Assembly (NCBI GenBank): GCA_964458415.1
Contig: CAYWIT010000012.1
Coordinates: forward strand, 15,237-79,236
Reading direction: 5' to 3'
DNA: 64,000 nt
Source of the DNA: CAYWIT01 sp964458415
Lineage (GTDB): Bacteria; Pseudomonadota; Alphaproteobacteria; Micavibrionales; UBA2020
Part shown: positions 7,113-16,587 of the stretch, in pieces
Layout of the letters: every line of letters starts with the position of its first letter
Position numbering within the stretch: the first letter of the stretch is position 1
Notes under the pieces: model-generated
Databases searched by the model: none
What the model saw: the letters and a program-made list of their open reading frames with translations, nothing else
Told to the model about the DNA's origin: nothing
Translations under genes and position numbers: made by a program

Positions 7113-8336
7113 ATGACTGGAACTGATAAGAAAATATTCAGAGCCGGGGAAACCCTGATGCAGGAAGGGCAAACTGGCGACTGCGCCTATGTTATTGATA
7201 GCGGCACGGTTGAAATTCTTGTCCAGCGCGAAAACCAGACGATCCAGATCGGCACCCGCGGCGCAGGCTCTATTATCGGCGAAATGGCGATGATCGATGA
7301 CAAGCCGCGTACCGCCACGATCCGCGCGCTGGAAGACTGTACCGTCATTTCTATCAGCCGCGAAGACTTCTCGCGCCGCGTCGATAGTGCCGATGCCATC
7401 GTTAAAATGATCATGCATGTCGTCATGGCCCGTTACCGCGACCTGATGGGGCGGACGCAATTTATCAATTTTCCGCCCTCACAGCTGCTGGAGGGACAAG
7501 AACAGAGCGAAAATATTCATGATACGGCCCTCTCTGCCATCAAGATCAATAACGAGCTGAAATCCGCATTGGCGAAAGACGAACTGACGCTTTTCTATCA
7601 GCCGATCATCGACCTGCAAAACATAAAAATCGCGGGATTCGAAGCCCTGATGCGCTGGCGACACCCGGAAAAAGGCCTGATTGCACCGGGTATTTTTATC
7701 CCCATTGCTGAAGAAAGCGGTTTTATCACAGAAATGTCGCGCTGGGCTCTGGGCGTTTCCTGCGATGCCATCCGCGCCCTGACCGCTGCCGCCAGCCCAG
7801 CCCTTGTCACCAAAAGCCCGCCCTTTATGAGCGTCAACTTTTCCGTCAAGGATTTCTCGGATGGCAACTTTTTCGATCATGTCCGCGATACCCTGACGCG
7901 CCATGCCACGCCACCAGAGCAAATCCATCTGGAAATCACCGAAAGCCTGCTCATGGAAACGCCGGAAAAATCCAAAGACGCGCTGGAAAAATGCCGGGCC
8001 CACGGCGTCAAGGTTTCCATTGACGATTTCGGATCGGGTTATTCCTCATTGAGCTATCTGCACTACTTTCCGATTACCACACTCAAGATCGACCAGAGCT
8101 TTATCCGCGCCATGAGCACGCACGAGGCCAGCTTTGTTCTTGTCAAATCCATCATCGCCCTCGCCCGCAATCTCAACATGAAGGTCATCGCGGAAGGGAT
8201 CGAGACCGCCGAAGAGGCTGGCATTGTCCGCAGCCTTGGCTGCGAGGAGTGCCAAGGCTACTGGTTCGCCCGCCCCATGCCCCTTGAAGAAGCAAAAAAA
8301 TTCGTTGCCGAATGGCAACCACCGGCCATTCCCTGA
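7113..8336 (+). CDS. Cyclic-nucleotide-binding EAL phosphodiesterase
   Basis: A 407-residue cytoplasmic protein. Residues about 8-120 are a cNMP-binding (CRP-type) domain: EGQTGDCAYVIDSGTVEIL, the phosphate-binding-cassette-like stretch GSIIGEMAMIDDKPRTATIRA, then SISREDF. Residues about 150-400 are an EAL domain that should hydrolyse c-di-GMP to pGpG. All expected residues are present: FEALMRWRHP, SVNFS, EITES, DDFGSGYSSLSYL, KIDQSFI, VIAEGIET and a C-terminal CQGYWFARP. There is no GGDEF domain, so it should only degrade. The natural reading is c-di-GMP breakdown under cAMP or cGMP control. It lies just before the secreted FecR protein, with an adenylate cyclase 2.5 kb further on. Confidence 0.93.
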   Translation: MTGTDKKIFRAGETLMQEGQTGDCAYVIDSGTVEILVQRENQTIQIGTRGAGSIIGEMAMIDDKPRTATIRALEDCTVISISREDFSRRVDSADAIVKMIMHVVMARYRDLMGRTQFINFPPSQLLEGQEQSENIHDTALSAIKINNELKSALAKDELTLFYQPIIDLQNIKIAGFEALMRWRHPEKGLIAPGIFIPIAEESGFITEMSRWALGVSCDAIRALTAAASPALVTKSPPFMSVNFSVKDFSDGNFFDHVRDTLTRHATPPEQIHLEITESLLMETPEKSKDALEKCRAHGVKVSIDDFGSGYSSLSYLHYFPITTLKIDQSFIRAMSTHEASFVLVKSIIALARNLNMKVIAEGIETAEEAGIVRSLGCEECQGYWFARPMPLEEAKKFVAEWQPPAIP

Positions 8337-8506
8337 AAAAACCATATATTTCAATATTTTAAATAAGTCACAAATAACTACTTTTTTATCAATTTTTCGT
8401 AATTGCTTAAGTTTTTGATCCTATAATGAAAAGATGGGGAACAGAGCTGTGCATGAGCCTGCACGCGCCTTATACTGTTAAAGGGTTCTTTTTGGGGAGA
8501 AAAAGC

Positions 8507-10858
8507 ATGTCATCAGACAATACGCCCGTCCTGGAAATCCAGGCAAGTGCCGGAACACCTGTTGAACTGCAAAGCGGTGAATTTGTCGCCAATGCCGCAT
8601 TCCACCGTGACGGGGCGGATCTCCTCCTGACTTCTCCCGCGGGCGAAACCGTCATCATCAGGGATTATTTCGCGCAGAACCCGCCGCCGGATATCGACAC
8701 TGCGGATGGCGCGCATCTTTCTCCCGAGATGGTCGACGCCTTTCTCCCGCCCCAGCATATCGGCGAATATGCCGCCAATACGGTAACGGCGAATGACGCC
8801 AGCCCTGCCGGTCAGGTAACAGAAACAATCGGCGATGCGACGATCGTCCGCGCCGATGGCACACGCGTCCCCGCCGAAATCGGCACCCCCATCTATCCCG
8901 GCGATGTGATCGAAACTTCCGCAGACGGCGCTGTCAACCTGCTGTTCATCGACAACACCACCTTCGCCCTCAGTGAAAATGCGCGGCTTTCTATCGACGA
9001 GTATATTTACAATACCGCCGACCAGTCCGGCAGCACGTTGTTTTCCATGATGCAGGGGGTTTTCGTCTATACCAGCGGCCTTGTCGGCAAGAATGATCCC
9101 GGCAGCGTCAACATTGAAACCCCTGTCGGCTCCATCGGGATCCGCGGCACAGTCGTGGCCGGCGACATCAACCCTGCGGGCGAGGACAGCACGATCACCA
9201 TCATCGACGGCGCCATTGTCCTGAACAATGGCGGCGGTACGCTGGAATTGAGTAACAGCTTTGAAACCGCAGTCCTGTCCAGCTATCAGACGGCCCCCGA
9301 CAATATCGGGCAAATCTCGGCGCAAAGCTTCATGCAGACTTATAATGCCGTTTCCGGCGTCGCCCCATCGACCTTTGAAGCGGTTAGCGGTGCTGCAACA
9401 ACCGGCGGCGATACTGCAGCCCCCGAGGCGACGACCGCGCCTGAAACACAGACTGCGCCGGAGGCGCCCGTTGCGCCTGTCACCGAGAACCAGCCGACAA
9501 CAGAGGGAACAGCCGGAGAAACAACGGGAACAGTGGAGACAGCGCCGGCACAGGAAACGGCCCTGCCCCCGCCGCCACCGCCGCCGGGAACGGAAACCAT
9601 CTTGATGCCGCCCCCCCCGCCGCCCGGAGAAACAACGACCTTTACCGGCACCACCACGACCTTTGGCACGACGACGAACCCCTTCCTGCCGCCCCCCCCG
9701 CCGCCGGGCGGAACGGTGACCTTCCTGCCGCCGCCGCCCCCGCCACCGCCATCAGGGGACACGACATTAAGCGGGGCAACAAACACAAACCCGCCACCGG
9801 ACCCATTTCTTGATTTTATATGGAGTTCGAAATACTTGAATGGCACACCGCTATTTCAAGGTGACGATGGAATCAGATTACTGGGCACCAACTGGAATAT
9901 CGGAGACACTGTCGCCTTTGCAAACCTGAAAAACTTTGTCGGAGCACATCATTTCGAACTCAGTTATACCATCAACGGAAACGCATCATATCTGGCGACC
10001 AGTGGAAATGTTATCGGAAACGGATATGTTGGCCCCAACAGTGGAACACCTAACCCTCATGATATGATGAGTAGCGGCGGAGAAGTTCTATTTTCATTTA
10101 ACTCCAGCACGGGTTCAATTACACTTGTAAACCCACTGGCAATGAACGCGGCTATCAACAATAATATCCAATTCAAAATTCTAGCCGTAGATGGGATGGG
10201 ACAAACCATTGCGTCTACCCCTTTAACAGACGGACATGTTCTGACTGACACTGCCTCTGCCGTCCTGATCGGCACTGCGGGTCCGGAAACTGATTTATAT
10301 GGGTCACACATATCCCTTCCCGGCATTGCGGCAGGTCCCCGCGCAATTTTTGCCGGCGACGGCTATGACCAAATTTATGGCGTATCTACGGGAGATATAG
10401 TCATGGCTGGAGATGGCGAGGACAAAATAAAAATCGCGAACTCAAATTTTATGTTCATTGATGGTGGAACGAATCCTAGCCCATCATTGGGGGACACGTT
10501 GAGTATCGGAGATTATGGCACCATGAATATCGACTTTACCGCGGTCGCTGACGGAAAGATTAAGAACATAGAATATCTATCCCTTGGAAACGGATCGACC
10601 GTCACCTTGAATCTGGATGATATTTTTGCAATGACGGATGCCAACCATATGCTGACGATTCAAGCCACGCCTGGAACTACCGGATATCTTAATCTTGTCC
10701 AGACAGGACTGAACCCCCTCCCCGGCGGAACGGATCTTAGCGTGGCGGGAACAAATTCAGCCCTCACCCTGACCGGAACGGCTTCCAATGGTGTAGCCGT
10801 TACCTTGGTGATAAACCAAGGAACAAGCGTAGACGGTGTTCAGACACTGCTGGTTTGA
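8507..10858 (+). CDS. FecR-domain, polyproline-linker surface protein, probable type I secretion substrate
   Basis: A 783-residue protein without a Sec signal peptide. Residues about 103-240 are a FecR-type domain (GDVIETSADGAVNLLFIDN; later ETPVGSIGIRGTV). About 300-440 is a Pro/Thr/Glu linker with several runs of 5-8 prolines. The rest is a beta-rich region with weak RTX-like stretches (AGDGYDQIYG, AGDGEDKIKI), ending in hydrophobic residues (DGVQTLLV), as is common for C-terminal type I secretion signals. GGGGAGA before the ATG at 8507 fixes this start; the frame is open back to 8426. A type I exporter lies 2.3 kb downstream on the other strand, so export by it is likely. The C-terminal part is more AT-rich than the N-terminal half, suggesting a mosaic gene. 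Confidence 0.82.
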   Translation: MSSDNTPVLEIQASAGTPVELQSGEFVANAAFHRDGADLLLTSPAGETVIIRDYFAQNPPPDIDTADGAHLSPEMVDAFLPPQHIGEYAANTVTANDASPAGQVTETIGDATIVRADGTRVPAEIGTPIYPGDVIETSADGAVNLLFIDNTTFALSENARLSIDEYIYNTADQSGSTLFSMMQGVFVYTSGLVGKNDPGSVNIETPVGSIGIRGTVVAGDINPAGEDSTITIIDGAIVLNNGGGTLELSNSFETAVLSSYQTAPDNIGQISAQSFMQTYNAVSGVAPSTFEAVSGAATTGGDTAAPEATTAPETQTAPEAPVAPVTENQPTTEGTAGETTGTVETAPAQETALPPPPPPPGTETILMPPPPPPGETTTFTGTTTTFGTTTNPFLPPPPPPGGTVTFLPPPPPPPPSGDTTLSGATNTNPPPDPFLDFIWSSKYLNGTPLFQGDDGIRLLGTNWNIGDTVAFANLKNFVGAHHFELSYTINGNASYLATSGNVIGNGYVGPNSGTPNPHDMMSSGGEVLFSFNSSTGSITLVNPLAMNAAINNNIQFKILAVDGMGQTIASTPLTDGHVLTDTASAVLIGTAGPETDLYGSHISLPGIAAGPRAIFAGDGYDQIYGVSTGDIVMAGDGEDKIKIANSNFMFIDGGTNPSPSLGDTLSIGDYGTMNIDFTAVADGKIKNIEYLSLGNGSTVTLNLDDIFAMTDANHMLTIQATPGTTGYLNLVQTGLNPLPGGTDLSVAGTNSALTLTGTASNGVAVTLVINQGTSVDGVQTLLV

Positions 10859-10864
10859 TTTGGC

Positions 10865-13090
10865 CTACTTTTCCTTGGCCACCCAAACGCCCGCCCAGTC
10901 GGCGGGCGGCGGGTTTTGCCTCCAGTGGGCCACGCGCTCGGCGTAAAGCTTGTATAAACCGGAAAGATCTGGCCGCAGAGTTTTGCATTCCTCCGCCAGT
11001 TGCAAGGCAGAATCCCAACGCTGCGCACGATAGGCCTCCAGCATCTCCGCATGGCGGGCGGCAAAAGCCGTAAATTCCGGCGTTTCCGCTTCCTCCGGCG
11101 TGCCCAGCAGCGTATAGACGCGCTCCGGTTCGGTCCGGCCCTTGACGGTCAGCAGATCGATTTCCACCGCCGCAAATTCCGGCGCCTGCGCGCGCGTGGC
11201 GGCGGAAATCATGATCGTGATGCCGTAGCCCTTGGTCTGGCTTTCCAGCCGCGAAGCCAGATTGACCGTATCGCCCAGCGCGGAATAGGCGAAGCGCTGT
11301 TTCGACCCCATATTGCCGACGGAGGCCCGTCCGGTATTGATGCCGATGCCCGCGCGCAGTTCATGGAAAACCCGGCCCTGTTTTTCCGCACTCGCTTTCA
11401 GGTTTTCATTGACCGGCTTCAGGCCCTGCACCATCTGCAAGGCGGCGGCGCAGGCGTGGCGGGCATGGTCCGGATCATCCAGCGGCGCGTTCCAGAAGGC
11501 CATCATCGCATCGCCCATGTATTTATCGACCGTGCCGCGGCTTTCCAGCACACAGGAGGTCATCGGCGTGAGAAAGTCATTCATCATCTTAATGAGCTCC
11601 GCCGGATCCATCGATTCGGAAATCGTCGTGAAATTGCGGATATCGGTGAACATCACCGAGACCTCGCGCACCTCCCCGCCCAGCTTCAGCTTTTCCGGAT
11701 CAGCGGCCAGTTCCTCCATCAGCACCGGAGAAATATAATGGCTGAAGGCCTGCCGCACCGCCTTTTTCTCCATCTCCGTCCGCAGGCTATTGAAGACGGA
11801 AGAGACAATAAACACCAGCAGAATCGTCAGTCCCGGATATACCGGATCCAGCAGATAGCCATGGACCTGATAAGCATAAAAGGCTCCCATGGCGCCGCCG
11901 CCGATCGTGACACTCACCAGCAATGCCAGCATCATCACGCTCATGAACGGCGAAGCGAAAATAATGACCAGACCGATGATCCCCGTGGCAACCAATTCAA
12001 GATCGTTCAAGAACGCAGGGGAATGCAGATACTTTCCCTGCAGAGCCTGCTCGACGATCTCGACATGGATTTCCACCCCCGGAACAACTGCATCCAGCGG
12101 CGAGCTTCGTAGGTCCTTCAACCCGATGGAGGACGTGCCGACAAAAACAATCTTGTCCCTGATACGGTCCGGATTTATATGCCCCGTCAGAACCCGCCAG
12201 ACCGGAATATAAAGATTCTTGCGGTGACCGGCGTAATAGACGGGAATGCGACCGGCGCTATCCGTTGGAATTGTCACCGTCCGGCCATCTTTACCGATCA
12301 TGGAAATATCCATGATACCACTAAAACCCTTGTTACGCCACACGCCGACCTTATAGGCCTGCGTGCCAAGATAGATCCGCAACGCCTCCAGAGACAGGGA
12401 TGGGTAAATTTCCCCCTTGTTACCGTCTCCGCGATAGCCGATCAGCAAACTGACATTGCGGATGACTCCGTCTTCCTCCGGAGCAGCGGTAAAAGAGCCA
12501 TTTCCGCGTGCCGCTTTGGACAGGATTGGAAGCGTTGTCGCAAAAGACCCAAATCTCATGACCAGATCAAGCGGTATCCCGACAAGGCCAAGGGCCTTTC
12601 TTACCGGCAGGGAGTTGACCTGCTGATCCGCGGCAGCAAACCCTGTCACGACAATACCGGATTTCTTGATCGCCTCGGCAAAGACAATTTCGTTCTCCGG
12701 CAGGGCGGCCAGCTTTTCCGCGACATCCTGCATCTCCGGATCGTTGCGCAGCGTTCTGGCAACCAGAGGCGGCGAGGTTCGGTCCTGCTCGGCGAAGACC
12801 ATATCGAAAGCGATAACCTTTGCGCCCATCTCCGTCAGTCTGGTGACCAGCTCCGCCAGCTGTGTCCGCGGCCACGGCCACTGCCCGTAATTTTTCAGGG
12901 ATTCCTCGTCGATATCTACAACGACGACCCCCTCCCCGGGGGCCCGCGGCAAAATACGGTTATAGGTGTCAAAGGTCACGTTCCGCAGCCGCTTGATGGA
13001 GGACGGCTCCTGCACCCGCAGCACAAGCGCTCCCGCCAGCAACAGCAGCAGCAACAAAACCTGTGCCCATCTCTGCGTTAAAAAGCGCAC
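10865..13090 (-). CDS. CHASE2-domain class III adenylate/guanylate cyclase
   Basis: A 741-residue membrane cyclase. An N-terminal helix (VLLLLLLLAGALVL) is followed by a periplasmic CHASE2 sensor (about 40-350; VVVVDIDEESLKNYGQWPWPR, VIAFDMVFAE, KIVFVGTSSIGLKD, DAVVPGVEIH). Three helices follow, then a cytoplasmic class III catalytic domain. Catalytic features are MFTDIRNFTTISE (first metal Asp), VDKYMGDAMMAFWNAP (second metal Asp), INTGRASVGNMGS and GDTVNLASRLES. The protein probably makes cAMP, but GTP as substrate cannot be excluded. Translation starts at GTG with GGAG nine bases upstream. It is last in a minus-strand operon after TolC, ABC and HlyD genes and converges on the FecR gene with 6 bases between, so cyclase and exporter are co-expressed. 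Confidence 0.93.
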   Translation of the reverse strand: MRFLTQRWAQVLLLLLLLAGALVLRVQEPSSIKRLRNVTFDTYNRILPRAPGEGVVVVDIDEESLKNYGQWPWPRTQLAELVTRLTEMGAKVIAFDMVFAEQDRTSPPLVARTLRNDPEMQDVAEKLAALPENEIVFAEAIKKSGIVVTGFAAADQQVNSLPVRKALGLVGIPLDLVMRFGSFATTLPILSKAARGNGSFTAAPEEDGVIRNVSLLIGYRGDGNKGEIYPSLSLEALRIYLGTQAYKVGVWRNKGFSGIMDISMIGKDGRTVTIPTDSAGRIPVYYAGHRKNLYIPVWRVLTGHINPDRIRDKIVFVGTSSIGLKDLRSSPLDAVVPGVEIHVEIVEQALQGKYLHSPAFLNDLELVATGIIGLVIIFASPFMSVMMLALLVSVTIGGGAMGAFYAYQVHGYLLDPVYPGLTILLVFIVSSVFNSLRTEMEKKAVRQAFSHYISPVLMEELAADPEKLKLGGEVREVSVMFTDIRNFTTISESMDPAELIKMMNDFLTPMTSCVLESRGTVDKYMGDAMMAFWNAPLDDPDHARHACAAALQMVQGLKPVNENLKASAEKQGRVFHELRAGIGINTGRASVGNMGSKQRFAYSALGDTVNLASRLESQTKGYGITIMISAATRAQAPEFAAVEIDLLTVKGRTEPERVYTLLGTPEEAETPEFTAFAARHAEMLEAYRAQRWDSALQLAEECKTLRPDLSGLYKLYAERVAHWRQNPPPADWAGVWVAKEK

Positions 13091-13107
13091 CGTTTGCTTC
13101 TCCGTCC

Positions 13108-14421
13108 TTATTTCTCAGTCAGCGCGCGGTCTTTGGCGCGCAGAATCGGCTTCATCAAATAAGTCAGAATGGTCCGCTTGCCGACAATGACATCTGTTTC
13201 CGCCACCATGCCGGGAGCGATCGGCAATGGCGCCGTGTCTGAATCCAGATAATTCTTTGCGGTCCGGACATCGATTTCAAAAAAGACGTTCCCCTCGCCG
13301 TCTTCGACCGTATCCGCGCCAATCCGCTCCAGCTTGCCTTCCAGTGTGCCGTAAATCTGCGGATCATAGGCCGTGATGCTGACCCGCACGGCCTGCCCCG
13401 GCTTTAAAAAGGCCACATCAGCCGGGCTGATTTTGGCACGGATCATCAGATCATCCGCGACCGGAACGATTTCAACCAGCTTTTGCGCCGGCTGGATGAC
13501 GCCGCCGACAGTTTTGACATGAAGACGATGAACGATTCCGTCCACCGGCGATTTCATACCGGTCCGGCGCACCTTGTCCTCGACGGATTTCAGATTCTCG
13601 CCGATAGCGGCAATTTTCGCTTCAACGTCGTTCAACTCGCCCAGTGCCTGCGACCGCAGCGCTCCGGTCTTTTCATCCTTTTTCCGGCGCGCCGCGCTCA
13701 ACCGCGCCTCAAGGGATTGCTGCGATTGATGGGCGCTGGAGAGGTTGCCGGAGACCTCGTTCAGTTCGCGTTCCAGACGCAACTTCTCTATTTCCGGCAT
13801 CGCTTTTTTCTCCACCAGACGGCGAGCGATCGACAGTTCCTGCTGTAGCAGCTCCTTGCTTCTGGAGAATTTCCCGATACTGGCTTTGATCTCGGAAAGA
13901 TTGGCAGAGGCCGCGCGCTCCTCGTCATCAATAATGGCCAGCGCTGTTTTCAGCTCCGCCAGACGCGAGCGATAGAGCTTCTCCTCGTTGGCGGCAATAT
14001 CGGGATATTTTTTCGTCAGCGCTTCGTCCAGTGCAAAGTCCTGTCCGGTTGCCTCCGCCTTCAGCCGCGCCTGTTTGGCCTGCAGCCCCATCATTTGCGC
14101 CTCGATGCCGCGCCCTTCCGAAGCAAACTGGATATCGTCAATGCGCAGCAGCTCCTGTCCCTTGCTGACCCGGCTTCCCTCCGTCACCAGAATATCCGTC
14201 AGAATGCCCCCTTCCAGACTCTGCACGATCTGGATATCGCTGGAAGGCATCACCTGCCCCATGCCGCGCACACGCTCCTCGACATGAGACACCGCCGCCC
14301 AGATAACGGCCCAGGCGAAAAAGGCGGCGATTGTCCACAAGAGCAGCTGCGCGGCAAAACCCGGCTTCAGATGCGCCGCCCCCTCCAGCTCGGACATGAA
14401 TTCAACGTCATTCCTGTCCAT
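13108..14421 (-). CDS. HlyD-family periplasmic adaptor of a type I secretion system
   Basis: A 437-residue membrane fusion protein joining the inner-membrane ABC exporter to the TolC channel. It has one N-terminal helix (LLLWTIAAFFAWAVIWAAV), a lipoyl/barrel-sandwich half (IVQSLEGGILTDILVTEGSR), a long coiled-coil hairpin (about residues 115-290, rich in Glu/Lys/Arg/Leu), the second lipoyl half (MKSPVDGIVHRLHVKTVGGV) and a beta-barrel end (RVSITAYDPQIYGTLEGKLE). These are typical of the HlyD/LapC kind. ATG at 14421 has AAAGGGG at suitable spacing. It sits 12 bases after the ABC gene and 17 bases before the cyclase gene. Confidence 0.95.
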   Translation of the reverse strand: MDRNDVEFMSELEGAAHLKPGFAAQLLLWTIAAFFAWAVIWAAVSHVEERVRGMGQVMPSSDIQIVQSLEGGILTDILVTEGSRVSKGQELLRIDDIQFASEGRGIEAQMMGLQAKQARLKAEATGQDFALDEALTKKYPDIAANEEKLYRSRLAELKTALAIIDDEERAASANLSEIKASIGKFSRSKELLQQELSIARRLVEKKAMPEIEKLRLERELNEVSGNLSSAHQSQQSLEARLSAARRKKDEKTGALRSQALGELNDVEAKIAAIGENLKSVEDKVRRTGMKSPVDGIVHRLHVKTVGGVIQPAQKLVEIVPVADDLMIRAKISPADVAFLKPGQAVRVSITAYDPQIYGTLEGKLERIGADTVEDGEGNVFFEIDVRTAKNYLDSDTAPLPIAPGMVAETDVIVGKRTILTYLMKPILRAKDRALTEK

Positions 14422-14433
14422 CACCTGCCCCTT

Positions 14434-16587
14434 TCATGATTGCGGCACCGCAACCTGTCCTGCAGCCAGCGCCGCCAGCACTTGATCGCGCGGGCCGTCA
14501 AGAATAACCGCGCCGTTCTCCATCACGACAATACGGTTTACCAACCGGAGCAAGGCAGGCTTATGCGTCACCAGAACAAGAGTTTTATTCTGCGCATGCT
14601 CCTCGAGCCCTTTAAGCACACGCTCTTCCGTTGCCGCATCCATGGAATTCGTCGGTTCATCCATGATCAGCACGGGAACATCCATCAGCAGGGCACGTGC
14701 CAGCGCCACAGATTGCCGCTGTCCGCCGGAAAGTCCCTCGCCCCGCTCGCCCACCGGCGCGTCATACCCCATGGGATGGCGCCGTATAAAATCATGCACG
14801 CCGGCCAGTTCCGCCGCTTTCAGCACGGCCTGATCCGTCGCATGCGGACATCCCATGACGATGTTCTCGCGCACCGTCCCGCTGAGCAGGGCGGAATCCT
14901 GCCCCATATAGGCGATATTGCGGCGCAAGTCCGCCGGATCAATCTGGCGCATATCGGTTTCATCTGCCAGAATGACGCCGCGTGTCGGTTCATAAAAACT
15001 GACCAGAAGCTTGATAAGCGAGCTTTTTCCCGACCCGATGCGGCCGACAATCGCCACATGATCCCCCGGCGCGATCCGCAAATTGACTTTTTCCAGTACA
15101 GGGCGGCCTGTACGGGGATAGGAAAACTCCACTCCCTGAAAGGTAAAAGCCCCCTTTAATTCAGGCCTGTGCAGAAACTTTCTTTCCGGCGGCCGCTCCA
15201 CAGGCAGTCGCATGACGCCATCCAGCGCCCGATAGGCGGATTTGGCATGATGATACTTATTCACCAGTGACGCCACCATGCCGATCGGCGCAATGGCGCG
15301 GGAGCTGAGCAGGACACAGGCCATCAAGGCGCCCACGGACATTTCCTTATCCTTGATCAGGTACATTCCCAGCATGACAAGGAAAACGACGGAGACCTGC
15401 TGGATCAAGGTCGAGAAATTCACGCTGAGCCCGGAGTAAAAGCGCGATGCCTGTCCGGATTCCGCCGAACGTGCGGCAGAGTGGCTATAAGCCGCCCGCA
15501 GGGCCCCCTCCCCGCCGGCGCCGCGAATCGTTTCAAGACCGGAGATGGTTTCAACCAGCAAGCCGTGCTTTTGCTCGGCGGTTTTCATCGCCTGATGCAC
15601 CTTGCGCCGTACGGGGATCTGCATGAAATAACCCACCACCAGCACAAGCAAATAAAGAGCAAGCAGCAGCGCCGCCATCTGCCCCCCTGCAATCACCCAG
15701 ATCGCCGCGACAAAAAGCAGGGAAAACGGAAAATCAACCAGCCCCGTCATAGTCGCGGAATTAAAAAATTCGCGCAACGAGTCGAATTCGCGCAGCGTAT
15801 TGGCAAAGGAGCCGATAGAACCGGTACGCTGCCCGATTTTCATGTCAAGCACCTGATTATAGAGGCGCTGTGACAAGACAATGTCCGATCGCCGCCCTGC
15901 CAGATCGACAAAATAACTCCGCAGCGTCCGGATAATAAAATCAAAAATAAAAACGGAAGCCGCCCCGATGGACAATACCCAGCCGGTTTCAACCGCGTCA
16001 TTCGGCAAGACCCGATTGTAAAAATTCATGATGTAGACAGGACTGGTCAGAGCGAAGAGATTGATCAGGACAGAAGCAACCAGCACACGGCCATAAAGAC
16101 CACGGCTTTCCAGCATAATCCCCCAGAACCAATGGCGAGAGAGCGCTGCGCTCTCCTCGCTTCCGTCCCCGGCATGCTCCGGCTTGATGTAAATGGCATA
16201 ACCGCTGGATTCCGCCTTTAAAGAACGCACGGAAACAGCCTTCTCCTGCCGCGTCAGAGGATCAAATAACCGGAGCATCCCCTTATCCTGTTTTTCCAGC
16301 AGCACCATGGCTTTTTTATTTTTCAGGATCACCACGGCAGGCAAAACCTCGGACGGAATACGGTCCACGGCTCTCTTCAAAATCCGGGCGCGGAAACCGG
16401 CGCGCTCCGCGGCGGTGCAGAAAAGTTTTGGCGTCATGCCCGTCTTGTGAACAGGAAGCCCCGCCGTTAAAGCCGGTGCAGAGCGTGCATGCCCGAAGTG
16501 CGCGGTGATATAAACAAGCGCCTCGACAAAACTATCCGCTGAATCCACGGCCGGACTTTGCGCGGCGCTGTCAGCCGGATCAGCCAT
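14434..16587 (-). CDS. Type I secretion ABC transporter with inactive C39-like domain
   Basis: A 717-residue exporter of the LapB/RtxB kind. Residues about 15-135 form a C39-peptidase-like domain without the catalytic Cys, as in exporters that do not cleave a leader. Six transmembrane helices follow, then an ATPase with Walker A GRIGSGKSS, signature LSGGQRQSVALARALL and Walker B VLIMDEPTNSMD, with the D-loop and the H-loop LVTHKP. The lack of a leader protease fits substrates with a C-terminal signal. ATG at 16587 overlaps the TolC stop in ATGGCTGA, showing translational coupling; the in-frame start at 16626 would overlap TolC more. Confidence 0.95.
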   Translation of the reverse strand: MADPADSAAQSPAVDSADSFVEALVYITAHFGHARSAPALTAGLPVHKTGMTPKLFCTAAERAGFRARILKRAVDRIPSEVLPAVVILKNKKAMVLLEKQDKGMLRLFDPLTRQEKAVSVRSLKAESSGYAIYIKPEHAGDGSEESAALSRHWFWGIMLESRGLYGRVLVASVLINLFALTSPVYIMNFYNRVLPNDAVETGWVLSIGAASVFIFDFIIRTLRSYFVDLAGRRSDIVLSQRLYNQVLDMKIGQRTGSIGSFANTLREFDSLREFFNSATMTGLVDFPFSLLFVAAIWVIAGGQMAALLLALYLLVLVVGYFMQIPVRRKVHQAMKTAEQKHGLLVETISGLETIRGAGGEGALRAAYSHSAARSAESGQASRFYSGLSVNFSTLIQQVSVVFLVMLGMYLIKDKEMSVGALMACVLLSSRAIAPIGMVASLVNKYHHAKSAYRALDGVMRLPVERPPERKFLHRPELKGAFTFQGVEFSYPRTGRPVLEKVNLRIAPGDHVAIVGRIGSGKSSLIKLLVSFYEPTRGVILADETDMRQIDPADLRRNIAYMGQDSALLSGTVRENIVMGCPHATDQAVLKAAELAGVHDFIRRHPMGYDAPVGERGEGLSGGQRQSVALARALLMDVPVLIMDEPTNSMDAATEERVLKGLEEHAQNKTLVLVTHKPALLRLVNRIVVMENGAVILDGPRDQVLAALAAGQVAVPQS

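Noticed and set aside
11000..12112. 370-codon frame antisense to the CHASE2 cyclase
   Set aside because: Shadow frame; His/Arg-rich sequence typical of reversed GC-rich codons.
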